From Mycolicibacterium sp. TY81 (GTDB lineage Bacteria > Actinomycetota > Actinomycetes > Mycobacteriales > Mycobacteriaceae), in NCBI RefSeq assembly GCF_018326285.1, contig NZ_AP023364.1, positions 1 through 25,107 of the forward strand: DNA of 25,107 nucleotides. Direction: 5' to 3'. The notes under the pieces were generated by a model. That model did not search any database, had not been told where the DNA came from, and saw only the letters and a program-made list of their open reading frames with translations. Positions 4,736 to 13,259 of this stretch are shown here, piece by piece. Numbering within the stretch: the stretch's first letter is position 1; each line of letters begins with the position of its first letter. The position numbers and the translations under genes were made by a program.

Positions 4736-7546
4736 ATGTTGACGATCTCCAAGCTCAGCCGGTGGAGCGTCAACTACTACGAGAAGACCGCGAACGATGC
4801 CCAGCAGGCGTCGATGGACCGCCAATCCGCCAACGGCGGGCTGGGCGAGTACTACTCCGAGAAGGACACCCGGGCACCGCAGTGGGTAGTGGCCGGGGAT
4901 CGGCCACAGGTTGGTGAGCTGACCGGTTTGAGTGAGTCTGATCTAGCTGGCGGGTTTGCTGACGGCAAGGCCGTAACCCGGTGGCTCGATGACGGGATCG
5001 CTCCGAACGGGGCCAGTGGGCGGGCGTTCACCAAGGCATCGGTGCACGGGTATGACCTGACGTTCGCCGCCCCGAAGAGCGTGGGGCTCATGCGGGCTCT
5101 GACCGATGACGTCGCGGAGAAGGTCATCGGTGAGGCCCACATGAAGGCGGTCAAGGTGGCGATGGAGTACCTGCATCAGCACGCCGGTTACACCCGGGTG
5201 CACAACCCGATCACCGGACAGAAGGACTTGCAGCGGCTACCGGGCCTGGTGGGCATCGCCTACCAACACGAAACGTCGCGGTGTGGTGATCCGCACCTGC
5301 ACACCCACCTGCTGGTGCCGAACCGGCAGGCCCGCGCGGACGGAAAGCTGGCATCACTCGACGGCAAGTCGCTGCTGCACGAGGCCAAAGCGGCCGGGGT
5401 CATCTACCAGGCCACGCTGCGTCAGGTGTTGCATGCCGAGCTCGGGCTGGAGTGGGAGCGTGTGGACCCGCACACCGGGATGGCCGAAATCGCCGGCATC
5501 ACCCGCAAGTGCATCAAGGCGTGGTCGCGGCGCTCAACGCGGCTGCGCGAATGGGCGCGCGACAACCTGGTCCTGGTCGATGGGACACCGACCGCGCAGC
5601 AGCTCGCCGCCGCGCAGAAAGCGACGCGGCCGCGCAAACCCGAAGCACTGCCGTGGGCCGAACTCAAAGCGCAGTGGCGCGACGATGAGCGCGGATTGGA
5701 GCTCGACCGCGCCGCGCATCACGAAGCCGGGCGCGCACGCCGCGCCGCGCAACCGCTGACCCGCGCCCAGCTGCTGGCGGCCGCCGCGCACATCGACAAA
5801 GCCGCGTTTACCCGCGCGGATATGGTCGAGCTGATCGGCGCGCAGACCCCGGTCGACGCCCAAGGTGATGTGCGCGAACTCATCGAAAACAGCGTGGACA
5901 TGGTCGCGATCCGTGTCAGCGAACCGCGGCAAGCGCACCAGCGCGAAGGACATACGCGGTACACCGTCGACGCGATCATCGCCGAAGAAGAACGCGTTTT
6001 TCAGATGGTGGATGCGCGGGATAACCGCGCGCGCATCGACCTGCGATCCGCGGATGTCGCGGATTTATCCGCGGACCAGGCCCGCGCTGTCACCAACATC
6101 GCGCATTCGCCCTGGCTGGTGCAGCCGCTGGCCGCGCCAGCCGGCGCGGGGAAAACGCACTCGCTCAAAGCGCTACGCGCGGGCGCGCACCGCGGCGCGA
6201 AAGAAGTCCTGGTGCTCGCGCCGACCGGGAAAGCCGTCGACGAGGCGATGCAAGACGGGGCCGGTGACCGCGGAATGACCGTGCACAAGGCCCTAGGCAA
6301 GATCGAGGACGGCACCCTGACCATCACCGGCCGCACCGTCATCGTCGTCGATGAAGCCTCCATGGTCGGCACCCCGGACCTGAAGAAGCTGCTCGCGGCG
6401 GCGACCGGCGCGAACGCGAAAATGGTGCTCGTCGGTGACCCGTACCAGCTGGCGCCGGTCAACAAGCGCGGCGGCATGTTCGAGCACCTATGTGACACCT
6501 TGCCCTGGTCGCAGCAGCTCTCGCAGGTGTGGCGGATGCGCGACCCCGAAGAACGCGGCGCGTCCCTGGCGGTGCGCAACGGCACCGGTAAACGCCTATC
6601 GAAAGCGGTCAAGTGGTACCGCGCCCATGACCGGCTACACACCGGGGACGAGATCGCCATGGCCAACGACGCCACCGACGCCTACATCGCAGCCCGGGCC
6701 GCCGGCAAAGACGCGGCGATCATCTGCGACCGGTGGGAAATCGCGGACGCGATCAACCGCAAGCTGCACACCCACTACACCAAGACCAGCGGCGACACGG
6801 TGCAGGTGGCCCGCGACAAATCCACCCAGAAGACCCCGACCGTGCGGGTCGCCCGCGACCAGGACGTGCGGGTCGGGGACATCATCATCAGCCGCCGCAA
6901 CGATCCGACCATCGAGGTCACACCCGGCCGGGACCACCACCACGGCGATCGGGTCGATGAGGTCCGCAACGGCAACCGCTGGGTCGTCGCCGACATCGAC
7001 CCCAAGAACGGGCGCGTCGCCGCCGCCCGGCTCACCGACACCGCCCGTGTCGTCTTCGAGGGCGACTACCTACGCGAGCACGTCACCCTGGGGTACGCGA
7101 CCACGCTGCACTCAGCTCAAGGCATCACCGTGGGCAACGCGACCACCCGAGGGGCGGCGTTCACCGTCCTGTCCGAGCGGGCCACTCGCGCCATGGCCTA
7201 CGTCGGCACCACCCGCGCCAAAGACGACAACCACGTCTACATCTACCAACCGCAGACCAACGAAGCCGATCACCAGCACGGCCAGCTCGTCGCCGGCGAG
7301 GACATCCACACCCTGCACCGCGGCAACAAACGCACCGCCGCCACCCTGTTCACCCGCATCCTGGCCAACAACGACCGGCCCCGCACCCTGCACGCCGAAG
7401 CCCGTCGCACCAAACGCGAGTACCTCCCCGACTTGATCGACGCGCTACTCACCCGTGACGACGACCGCACCGAAGAGCGCACCGACGCCCAGATAGCGTC
7501 CCGGGGAGTGGTGGACTTCGGATCTGGCGTGGTTCACGCGTTGTGA
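4736..7546 (+). CDS. MobF/TrwC-type conjugative relaxase-helicase, C-terminus altered by IS insertion
   Basis: Nicks and unwinds plasmid DNA for conjugal transfer. ATG at 4736 has a GGAGGGAG ribosome site. The relaxase domain carries tandem tyrosines at residues 14-15, the DLTFAAPKSVG motif (107-117), H178, and the metal triad H187/H189/H191 (DPHLHTHLL). The helicase half has Walker A APAGAGKT (467-474), Walker B VIVVDEAS (535-542), GDPYQLAPV (568-576), TLHSAQGIT (790-798) and AYVGTTRAKD (821-830). These are the standard TrwC/TraA features, so the catalytic domains look intact. The frame runs into an IS256-family element at about 7537 and ends a few codons inside it; the true C-terminal tail lies beyond the IS (8859-9093). 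The protein may still be active without this tail. Confidence 0.9.
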   Translation: MLTISKLSRWSVNYYEKTANDAQQASMDRQSANGGLGEYYSEKDTRAPQWVVAGDRPQVGELTGLSESDLAGGFADGKAVTRWLDDGIAPNGASGRAFTKASVHGYDLTFAAPKSVGLMRALTDDVAEKVIGEAHMKAVKVAMEYLHQHAGYTRVHNPITGQKDLQRLPGLVGIAYQHETSRCGDPHLHTHLLVPNRQARADGKLASLDGKSLLHEAKAAGVIYQATLRQVLHAELGLEWERVDPHTGMAEIAGITRKCIKAWSRRSTRLREWARDNLVLVDGTPTAQQLAAAQKATRPRKPEALPWAELKAQWRDDERGLELDRAAHHEAGRARRAAQPLTRAQLLAAAAHIDKAAFTRADMVELIGAQTPVDAQGDVRELIENSVDMVAIRVSEPRQAHQREGHTRYTVDAIIAEEERVFQMVDARDNRARIDLRSADVADLSADQARAVTNIAHSPWLVQPLAAPAGAGKTHSLKALRAGAHRGAKEVLVLAPTGKAVDEAMQDGAGDRGMTVHKALGKIEDGTLTITGRTVIVVDEASMVGTPDLKKLLAAATGANAKMVLVGDPYQLAPVNKRGGMFEHLCDTLPWSQQLSQVWRMRDPEERGASLAVRNGTGKRLSKAVKWYRAHDRLHTGDEIAMANDATDAYIAARAAGKDAAIICDRWEIADAINRKLHTHYTKTSGDTVQVARDKSTQKTPTVRVARDQDVRVGDIIISRRNDPTIEVTPGRDHHHGDRVDEVRNGNRWVVADIDPKNGRVAAARLTDTARVVFEGDYLREHVTLGYATTLHSAQGITVGNATTRGAAFTVLSERATRAMAYVGTTRAKDDNHVYIYQPQTNEADHQHGQLVAGEDIHTLHRGNKRTAATLFTRILANNDRPRTLHAEARRTKREYLPDLIDALLTRDDDRTEERTDAQIASRGVVDFGSGVVHAL

Positions 7547-8858
7547 TCAACGAGTCATGGTGAACGCTAGGCGATTTGGTGTTGTTTGGCAAGTGCTGCC
7601 GCGGCGTGTTTGGCGGCGATCACGGCGCGTAGTTCGTCCATGGAGACATCGGAGAGGTAGCGGCGGGTGACCTGCCACTCGTCGTGGGATTCGATGACCA
7701 CCGCGGTGGCCAGGCGAAGGAACGCCGCCGGATTGGGGAAGATCTCCACGACATCGGCCCGACGCTTGATCTCTTTATTCAGACGCTCTATCGGATTATT
7801 CGACCAGATCTTCTGCCAATGCGCCTTCGGGAACGCAGTGAACGCCAACACGTCGGTCTTGGCCTCGCCCATCATCGCGGCCACCTTCGGGAACGACGCG
7901 GCCAGGGTGTCGGCGACCCGGTCCCACTGCGCGGCGACCTCGTCGGGTTCGGTGTGAGCGAAGATGGTCTTGACCGCCGCGGTAACCGCCGGGGCGTGTT
8001 TGGCCGATACCGCGGTATGCAGGTTCCGCATGAAATGCACCCGGCACCGCTGCCACGATGAGTTCGTGAACTGCTGTGCCACAGCGACTTTCAACCCAGC
8101 GTGCGCATCGGAGATGACCAGGTGCACCCCCGATAGGCCGCGCGCCTTAAGCGAGGCGAGGAACTCGCGCCAGAACTCGAACGACTCGCTGTCACCGACC
8201 GCGGTGCCCAGCACCTCACGGGTGCCGTCGATCGACACGCCGGTCGCGACCACCAGGGCCTGGGAGACCACGTGCGCCCCCCACGCGGACCTTGCAGAAG
8301 GTGGCATCGCAGAACACGTAGGGGAAGCTGGTGTGGGTCAGCGAGCGTTCCCGAAACGCTGTGATCTCGCGGTCCAGGCCGGCGCAGATCCGCGACACCT
8401 CCGACTTGGACACCCCGGTCTGCACGCCCATCGCCGTCACCAGGTCATCGACGCTGCGGGTGGACACCCCGTGCACGTAGGCCTCCATGATGACCGCGTG
8501 CAGCGCCTTGTCGATACGCCGGCGGGGTTCCAGCAGCGACGGGAAGAACGATCCCGCCCGTAGCTTGGGGATCTGCACCTCGATGTCCCCGGCGGTCGTG
8601 GAGACGGTCTTGGGGCGGTGCCCGTTGCGGTGCACCGTGCGGCCGTCGCTGCGTTCGTAACGGCCCGCGCCGATCGCCGCGGTGGCCTCGGCCTCGATGA
8701 GCTGCTGCAACCCGGAACGGATCAACTCGGCGAACACCGCACCCGAGTCAGCGGACTTCAGTGCATCGAGCTGAGCGAGCAGGGCAGAATGGTCAAGGGT
8801 CATCGCGCGGTTTCCTTCGGTGAGTCACTTTGGTACGTAACTCACTGACCACTACGCG
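7537..8858 (-). mobile_element. IS256-family insertion sequence (element A)
   Basis: About 1,322 bp, with one transposase gene on the minus strand. The ends are imperfect inverted repeats: left CGCGTTGTGATCAACGAGT (from 7537) and, reading inward from the right, CGCGTAGTGGTCAGTGAGT (from 8858). Flanking 8-mers GTGGTTCA (7529-7536) and ATGGCCCA (8859-8866) agree at 5 of 8, possibly a decayed target duplication. The element splits the relaxase tail. It is not closely related to the two copies at 13260 and 16941. Confidence 0.75.
7567..8803 (-). pseudogene. IS256-family transposase, frameshifted
   Basis: Read from 8803 to 7567, about 411 residues after correcting one shift. The N-terminal portion (AVFAELIRSGLQQLIEAEA, then GRYERSDGRTVHRNGHRPK) and the first catalytic Asp in VFCDATFCKVR are in one frame. 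The frame then breaks at a run of six C at 8277-8282, where five would keep it open. The second frame continues with AHVVSQALVVATGVSIDGTR, the second Asp in LVISDAHAGLK, and the Glu in NPIERLNKEIKRR. All DDE residues are present. Either it is inactivated by a +1 slip or the run length is miscalled. IS256 transposases are not known to need frameshifting. Confidence 0.85.
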
Positions 8859-9093
8859 ATGGCCCACCCCAACACCGGCACCGACACGGCCTGAACATCT
8901 CCGCCCACCTCAGCCCCGTCCCCGAATTCCCACCACCCCAGGGGACTTAGCCGACGCCCACCGGAGCGAAACCGCGGCCGATCAGGCCCGCAACGAAGCC
9001 TGGGCGCGAATGGCCGACCGCGAGCGCCAACAAGACGCCGAACAAGCCATCAAACGCGAACGCAGCAACGACGGCTACGGCCTAGAGCTATGA
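8859..9093 (+). pseudogene. Detached C-terminal tail of the relaxase, with two frame breaks
   Basis: Three frames read in turn give one plausible tail: MAHPNTGTDT, then LNISAHLSPVPEFPPPQG, then DLADAHRSETAADQ continuing to the charged helical end RERSNDGYGLEL and a TGA at 9091. Two single-base losses (near 8889-8892 and in the G run near 8941-8944) are needed to join them. Charged Gln/Arg/Glu tails ending in GYGL are common in actinobacterial relaxases. Placed after the relaxase residues DFGSG, it completes the protein at about 1,010 residues. It no longer has a start and is probably not translated. Confidence 0.6.
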
Positions 9094-9121
9094 CAGCGGG
9101 CCGACCGTGATGGGACCAACA

Positions 9122-9140
9122 TCCGCGCACACTGCGCGGA
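9122..9140. terminator. Hairpin between convergent relaxase tail and ESX-like operon
   Basis: TCCGCGCA-CAC-TGCGCGGA, a perfect 8-bp stem with a 3-nt loop, lies 29 bp after the relaxase tail stop and 23 bp after the stop of the minus-strand gene. This is a good position for a bidirectional terminator. Confidence 0.6.
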
Positions 9141-9162
9141 CGTTCCTGGATACCAATGCGCG

Positions 9163-9636
9163 TTAGAGCGGCAACTCACGGGTCATCAGCGCCCGTGTGT
9201 AGCCTTCCACACCTATCGAAATTTGATGAAAAGTGTTCAGCACCAACGGATCAGCTGAAGTCCACAAAGCACACCCCTCCAGGGCGCACCACCGTGGCAT
9301 GTTATACATGCCGCTTGCCGCTTTGGCTTCTACCCGGGCTGCGTCAACCTTTGAGGCCCATGTTGGCGCCGCCACCGCGGGTAGCGCGGCCACCTCGAAC
9401 CCGGTGCTCGCGTCGTACCGCGTGTACGCGCGGACATGGCGCTGATCAAACTCGTAGTACAGCCGCGACTGGGCCATCGCCAGCGGCGACAGCGCCGCAA
9501 CGTAATTCAGCACACCTGCATCGTCGCCACCGGCCCATCCCACCGCCGAGGCCGCGGCCGACACAGTGATTTCCGCCGCTGACAGCAGTTCACGCAGCCG
9601 CGCGTCGTAGTCGACAACCTTCGGCGGGTTGGTCAT
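9163..9636 (-). CDS. ESX-associated hypothetical protein, 157 aa (Rv3897c-like position)
   Basis: Last gene of the minus-strand cluster. ATG at 9636 overlaps the stop of the preceding gene (ATGA), so it is translationally coupled. The protein is soluble with a helical N-terminus (DARLRELLSAAEITVSAAAS), a GWAGGDDAG loop, a central FDQRHVRAYTRYDASTGFEV strand segment, and a Cys-containing region (WCALEGCALW). No export signal is seen. By order it corresponds to Rv3897c of the M. tuberculosis Rv3897c-Rv3901c cluster; this is from memory of gene order and not a homology search. A role beside the small helical WXG100-like protein is inferred. Confidence 0.7.
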   Translation of the reverse strand: MTNPPKVVDYDARLRELLSAAEITVSAAASAVGWAGGDDAGVLNYVAALSPLAMAQSRLYYEFDQRHVRAYTRYDASTGFEVAALPAVAAPTWASKVDAARVEAKAASGMYNMPRWCALEGCALWTSADPLVLNTFHQISIGVEGYTRALMTRELPL

Positions 9637-9965
9637 AGCGTGTAGACCGTGCCTGACGCGGTGGCCGACTCCCCCACCTGACGCAGCAGTTGCTGACTCT
9701 GCTCGTCCTGGTTCTGGAACCGCATCACACCGTCAGTCGTGGCGGTCTCAACCTTGGGCCCTTGCCCAACGAACACCGAAGCCAGCGCAGTGGACACCAC
9801 AGCGATATCCGCCGACACCGCCATCAATACACCATCAACCGGCGAGCCAGGCGCGATTTTCGGCACGCCCCCAGCGGCTGGCTGCGCCATCTGCATCGCA
9901 GTCGCAACGGACGTGGCCTTCGCGCTCAGCATCGTCTGCGCGTTCACCTTGATGACCGGAGCCAT
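9633..9965 (-). CDS. WXG100-like small helical protein, 110 aa (Rv3898c-like)
   Basis: ATG at 9965 has a GAGGGGG ribosome site 7 bases upstream; a TTG six bases earlier (9971) is less likely. Length and composition (Ala/Ser/Gln/Thr-rich, helical, no Cys) resemble ESX substrates and their partners. An N-terminal helix (INAQTMLSAKATSVATAMQM-like region, residues 5-27) and a C-terminal helix (residues about 75-104) flank a Pro/Gly turn (AAGGVPKIAPGSP). No WXG motif is present, so the call rests on size, fold and position. The stop overlaps the next gene and the gap to the upstream gene is only 19 bp, consistent with an operon. Confidence 0.65.
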   Translation of the reverse strand: MAPVIKVNAQTMLSAKATSVATAMQMAQPAAGGVPKIAPGSPVDGVLMAVSADIAVVSTALASVFVGQGPKVETATTDGVMRFQNQDEQSQQLLRQVGESATASGTVYTL

Positions 9966-9984
9966 ATCCAATCCCCCTCTTACC

Positions 9985-12444
9985 TCACACCTGCGGTGTG
10001 CTGTTGATCGACTTAGCCAAATACGCCAGCTCCGTGAGATTCACGTCCCCGCGTTCCCAGAGCAGCAGAAGCTCGCACAACCGGGTTAGGTCATGACTCG
10101 CCCGTACGAACGCTGTGGCCGGCGCATCATCGGCACCAAAGCCAGGCCGAAGGCCGTTGCCCATCTGAGCAACTTCAAAAACGGCTTCGCGCAACGTCTC
10201 CCAATACTCAGGGCGAGGCTTCATACCGTCCTTGAGGGCGGACATGATCTCGCGGATCACCGGTGGCACCGCCAACTCGCGCACCAAGCCGGCACGTTCG
10301 AACACCGTACGTACGGCCGCCTGAGTCTCGCTCCACGCCTTCGACTGACCAGTGCGCGGGCCCTCCCCCACAGCCATCAGCTGCGCATACTCCGCCGGGT
10401 CAACAGTCTCCAACCGATGCATATGAGACCCATCCAACGGCGATGACGACGCCATGTGAGCAAGCGGTGAGGAATCAGACCGCGTCACCTCATCGACATG
10501 CGGGACCCCGGCCGCCCGGGCCGGGACCACCGACCCGCCAATACCGGTTGACACCGCCAACGCCCACAACTCAACCGACGGATCAACCTCTGCACAAACA
10601 TTCGCGTAGGCGATGATCGGCTCAGCCGGGTTCGCCCAAGCAAACCACTGAGACCGAAAGCCTTGCGGCAGAGAGCTATCACTGAACAGCATCCGCGCCG
10701 ACCGAGGAATGAACATATCTACCGGGATGTGCCCCAGCCCGTCACCGTTGTTGATGATCGTCTCGATGCCAGAGCGCGTCTTGAACACACCCACGGCCCA
10801 GTCCATCACCGGCCAGGACCGCGAATCATGAAGCAGCTGCTGCAGAATCTGCGTAGCCGACTCCAACAACGGGTCCGGCAAAGATGACCGGATGCTTTCG
10901 GCTGTCGCCCCTGCGGACGCGCCGACACCAGTACCCACCACACCCGGAGGAACCGGCGCCACCGGGCCACCCCCGGGTCCACCTCCACCAGCGGCAGCCG
11001 GGGCACCCGGAACCCCCGACGACGCCGGCGTCACCGCCGGCCCAGCCACCGGTGCACTGCGCGGAACATCAGATCCGAACGGCGGCAACGCGCCCATCGG
11101 CGCCGAAGGAACACCTCCACCGCCGACAGGACCAGACGGCATCGGCGCAGCAACAGGAGCCGCCGCCGGCGCAGAAACCGGTGCACCACCCGCGGCGGCC
11201 ACCGGGGCAGCCCCCGTCGGCATTGCCCCCGCAGGCGCACCAGCCCCAGGCGGAGCCTGCGGCGGCTGAGCCGGCGCGAACGCCGCAGGAGGCGGCGCAC
11301 CAGCAGAGCTCAACCCAGCCCCAAAGCCCTTCGAAAAATCAGTCGACAACGGCGGTGGCGCCGCCGAAGGCGCGGCCGGTGCCGAAGGCGGAGCCATCGA
11401 ACCCGGCCCGCCCAGCCCACCAGAAGGCAACCCCTGAGGGAAACCACTACCAAGACCGGCAGGCATCCCACCGCCGCCGCCACCACCACCACCCATGCCA
11501 CTACTCGACGGCAGCTTGAAACCACCACCGCCCGACGAACCGAGGCCGTTACCACTGCCGCCGGATGACGCCGGCATCACTGCTGGCGGGGATACCGAAG
11601 GCGTCAAATCCCCAGTGCTGTCGTTGATTCCCTGAGGTCGATGCTGGCCGGGCTGACCATTATCAGCCTTCGTGGCGCCAGCCGGTTCGGTTTGTCCAGA
11701 CGGCGAATCACCTTTTCCGGGTGACGATCCCGGTTCAATGCTCGACGGATGATGCGATGCGGGTTCGATGTTCGACGGACGGCCCAGTCCCCCGGGCATC
11801 TGTCCGGGGCCGAGACCACCGCCGCCCGGTAAATCTTGCCCGGTCCCCGCATGAGGTCCAGTGCCGAATCCAGTCGCTACCGCGCCGGGGTTGCCTGCGA
11901 GGCTGCCCGGACTCGTGGCAGTCGGATTCACTGACGAAAACATATTCGTCACCCCAGCCACCGCGGCCATCGTGGCCGCCGACTTGGCATCGGCAGCCGC
12001 GGACGCTTCTGCAACTCGCGCAAAAACCTGCGCCATGATCACAGCCTTGGGACCCGGCGCCTGTTCCAGTTGCTGGATGTCCTCCTCGGCTTGGCGGTCG
12101 ATCTCGTCTAAATTTTCGCGCAGCCCGTACACCAGGTCCGCGGCCTCGGCCAACGCCCGCGACATTGCGAGATACCCATCGTCGGCCTGATGCGTTGCGA
12201 TAGCGGCCAATTCGTATTGTGTGTCGCAGAATGCATTAACGAACTCGCCGGCCTCTTTAGCGGCGGTGTCCCGCGCTAACTCACGCAAACCTTCTGCACC
12301 ACGCAGCATCTCAATTCCCTTGGCACGCAAGGCATCAGATGCGGTTTGCAACACCTCAGGATCGGTACGCGGCCACACCCGGCCAAGGATGGCCCTCGAC
12401 CACTGTCGCGTCGGCATCGAGGACGGTGCGCTAACGCCTACCAC
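9985..12444 (-). CDS. Large ESX-associated protein, about 819 aa, Gly/Pro/Ala-rich (Rv3900c-Rv3899c-like fusion)
   Basis: Three parts. Residues 1 to about 170 are helical (RQWSRAILGRVWPRTDPEVL onward), resembling the N-terminal domain of ESX-secreted effectors. Residues about 170-515 are Gly/Pro/Ala/Ser-rich and probably disordered. The last 300 residues form a folded domain with SWPVMDWAVGVFKTRSGIET, IPVDMFIPRSARMLF, WFAWANPAEPIIAYANV and ELWALAVSTGIGG, matching my memory of DUF5632/DUF5631 of Rv3899c. In M. tuberculosis the two halves are separate genes; here they are one. GTG at 12444 overlaps the upstream stop codon, so I prefer it; GTG 12465 and ATG 12417 are alternatives. Likely secreted or secretion-linked; function unknown. 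Confidence 0.75.
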   Translation of the reverse strand: MVGVSAPSSMPTRQWSRAILGRVWPRTDPEVLQTASDALRAKGIEMLRGAEGLRELARDTAAKEAGEFVNAFCDTQYELAAIATHQADDGYLAMSRALAEAADLVYGLRENLDEIDRQAEEDIQQLEQAPGPKAVIMAQVFARVAEASAAADAKSAATMAAVAGVTNMFSSVNPTATSPGSLAGNPGAVATGFGTGPHAGTGQDLPGGGGLGPGQMPGGLGRPSNIEPASHHPSSIEPGSSPGKGDSPSGQTEPAGATKADNGQPGQHRPQGINDSTGDLTPSVSPPAVMPASSGGSGNGLGSSGGGGFKLPSSSGMGGGGGGGGGMPAGLGSGFPQGLPSGGLGGPGSMAPPSAPAAPSAAPPPLSTDFSKGFGAGLSSAGAPPPAAFAPAQPPQAPPGAGAPAGAMPTGAAPVAAAGGAPVSAPAAAPVAAPMPSGPVGGGGVPSAPMGALPPFGSDVPRSAPVAGPAVTPASSGVPGAPAAAGGGGPGGGPVAPVPPGVVGTGVGASAGATAESIRSSLPDPLLESATQILQQLLHDSRSWPVMDWAVGVFKTRSGIETIINNGDGLGHIPVDMFIPRSARMLFSDSSLPQGFRSQWFAWANPAEPIIAYANVCAEVDPSVELWALAVSTGIGGSVVPARAAGVPHVDEVTRSDSSPLAHMASSSPLDGSHMHRLETVDPAEYAQLMAVGEGPRTGQSKAWSETQAAVRTVFERAGLVRELAVPPVIREIMSALKDGMKPRPEYWETLREAVFEVAQMGNGLRPGFGADDAPATAFVRASHDLTRLCELLLLWERGDVNLTELAYLAKSINSTPQV

Positions 12445-13019
12445 TTGATGCCCAAACCCGTGCACACTGACAGCGGGCCGCCATAGGCGGCCACGCTGTC
12501 GTTATAGATCGTGTCGTCGTAGGGCGTGGCGGGCCCGGCAGCCACGTCGGCAATGAGCAGTCGATTGTCATCGACGAAGCGCTGCAGCGTTCGGCGCAGA
12601 TAAGGATCTGCGTCTGGGTGTGCGTCGATCACCGGCTGGATACGTCCGGCCCAATCTTGGGTAGCGGCAACGAAAGGCTTTGTCGCCGCGTCGCGTTCAG
12701 GCGAGCCTGTGTGCCCCGACTTCACCCACGTCGTTGTGAAGCGGTCGTTCTCGGTCATCAGTGGCGCGATCGCTAAACACAAATCGCGATTCGCCGCAGT
12801 GGTGTCGGAAGAGGCCGCCGTTTGCGACGGAGTCGTCGAGGCGGCCACCGATGCCGGCGGTGCGCTCGGCGTCCGCGTCACGCCAACGATCGCCACCACC
12901 AAGGCCACCGTCCCGATGGCCACGCCGAGCAAACCAGTCCATGACCACTTCGGTCGCGGCGGCTGTCCCGGCGATGGCGGCCAGGCCGGAGGAACCCCCG
13001 TACTCCCCTGCGGATACAT
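12438..13019 (-). CDS. Single-pass membrane protein, 193 aa (Rv3901c-like)
   Basis: First gene of the minus-strand cluster. Residues 1-26 are Pro/Gly-rich and cytosolic, residues about 28-47 form a transmembrane helix (TGLLGVAIGTVALVVAIVGV), then a Ser/Thr/Ala linker (50-72) and an exported helical domain with two cysteines (DLCLAIAPL and LSVCTGLG) that could form a disulfide. This topology is typical of mycobacterial cell-envelope accessory proteins of ESX loci. It overlaps the start of the large downstream gene, so the two are coupled. In M. tuberculosis the toxin CpnT and EsxE/EsxF lie upstream of the equivalent gene; here an IS element lies 240 bp upstream instead. Confidence 0.75.
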   Translation of the reverse strand: MYPQGSTGVPPAWPPSPGQPPRPKWSWTGLLGVAIGTVALVVAIVGVTRTPSAPPASVAASTTPSQTAASSDTTAANRDLCLAIAPLMTENDRFTTTWVKSGHTGSPERDAATKPFVAATQDWAGRIQPVIDAHPDADPYLRRTLQRFVDDNRLLIADVAAGPATPYDDTIYNDSVAAYGGPLSVCTGLGIKW

Positions 13020-13202
13020 AATCCCAGCTTAAAGCCCACAACCGACAGGTCAGTGCACAACTTTCGGCCAAGCCGATATCGAGGGTAAACCAGCTAACGC
13101 AGACACCAAACAAGACACTGCATGAGCCGATTTAGCCGCACTCCAGCTAACAAACCCACCGCACTTTCACCTCCCGGCCCCGGGCGGGACGATTGTCCTC
13201 AA

Positions 13203-13225
13203 CGGTGGGGTGGTCACCGTCAAGG
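13203..13225. repeat. Inverted repeat flanking the IS copy, left arm
   Basis: Pairs with 14750-14772 (22 of 23 bases, reverse complement). The two arms lie just outside the IS ends and overlap the target duplication on the right. Read outward, each arm encodes GGVVTVKA in opposite strands. Without the IS they would form a 23-bp stem with a 32-nt loop. Confidence 0.7.
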
Positions 13226-13251
13226 CCAACGCCGCTACGCGGTCGACCACG

Positions 13252-13259
13252 GTCGAGCC
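13252..13259. repeat. 8-bp target duplication of the IS at 13260 (left copy)
   Basis: GTCGAGCC here and at 14744-14751, directly abutting both IS ends. Eight-base duplications are typical of IS256-family transposition. Confidence 0.8.

Noticed and set aside
6435..7436. 333-residue open frame overlapping the relaxase gene in another frame
   Set aside because: It is Thr/Pro/Ser/Arg-rich with no start signal, a codon-shift shadow of GC-rich coding DNA; the relaxase motifs are in the other frame.
7567..8803. Programmed frameshifting to make the IS256-type transposase
   Set aside because: IS256 transposases are normally single frame, and the break is an extra base in a homopolymer without a slip heptamer or stem. 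Mutation or a miscall is simpler.
10263..11519. Plus-strand frames opposite the large ESX-associated gene (up to 211 residues)
   Set aside because: Pro/Gln/Arg-rich antisense translations of a Gly/Pro/Ala-rich region; no ribosome sites.
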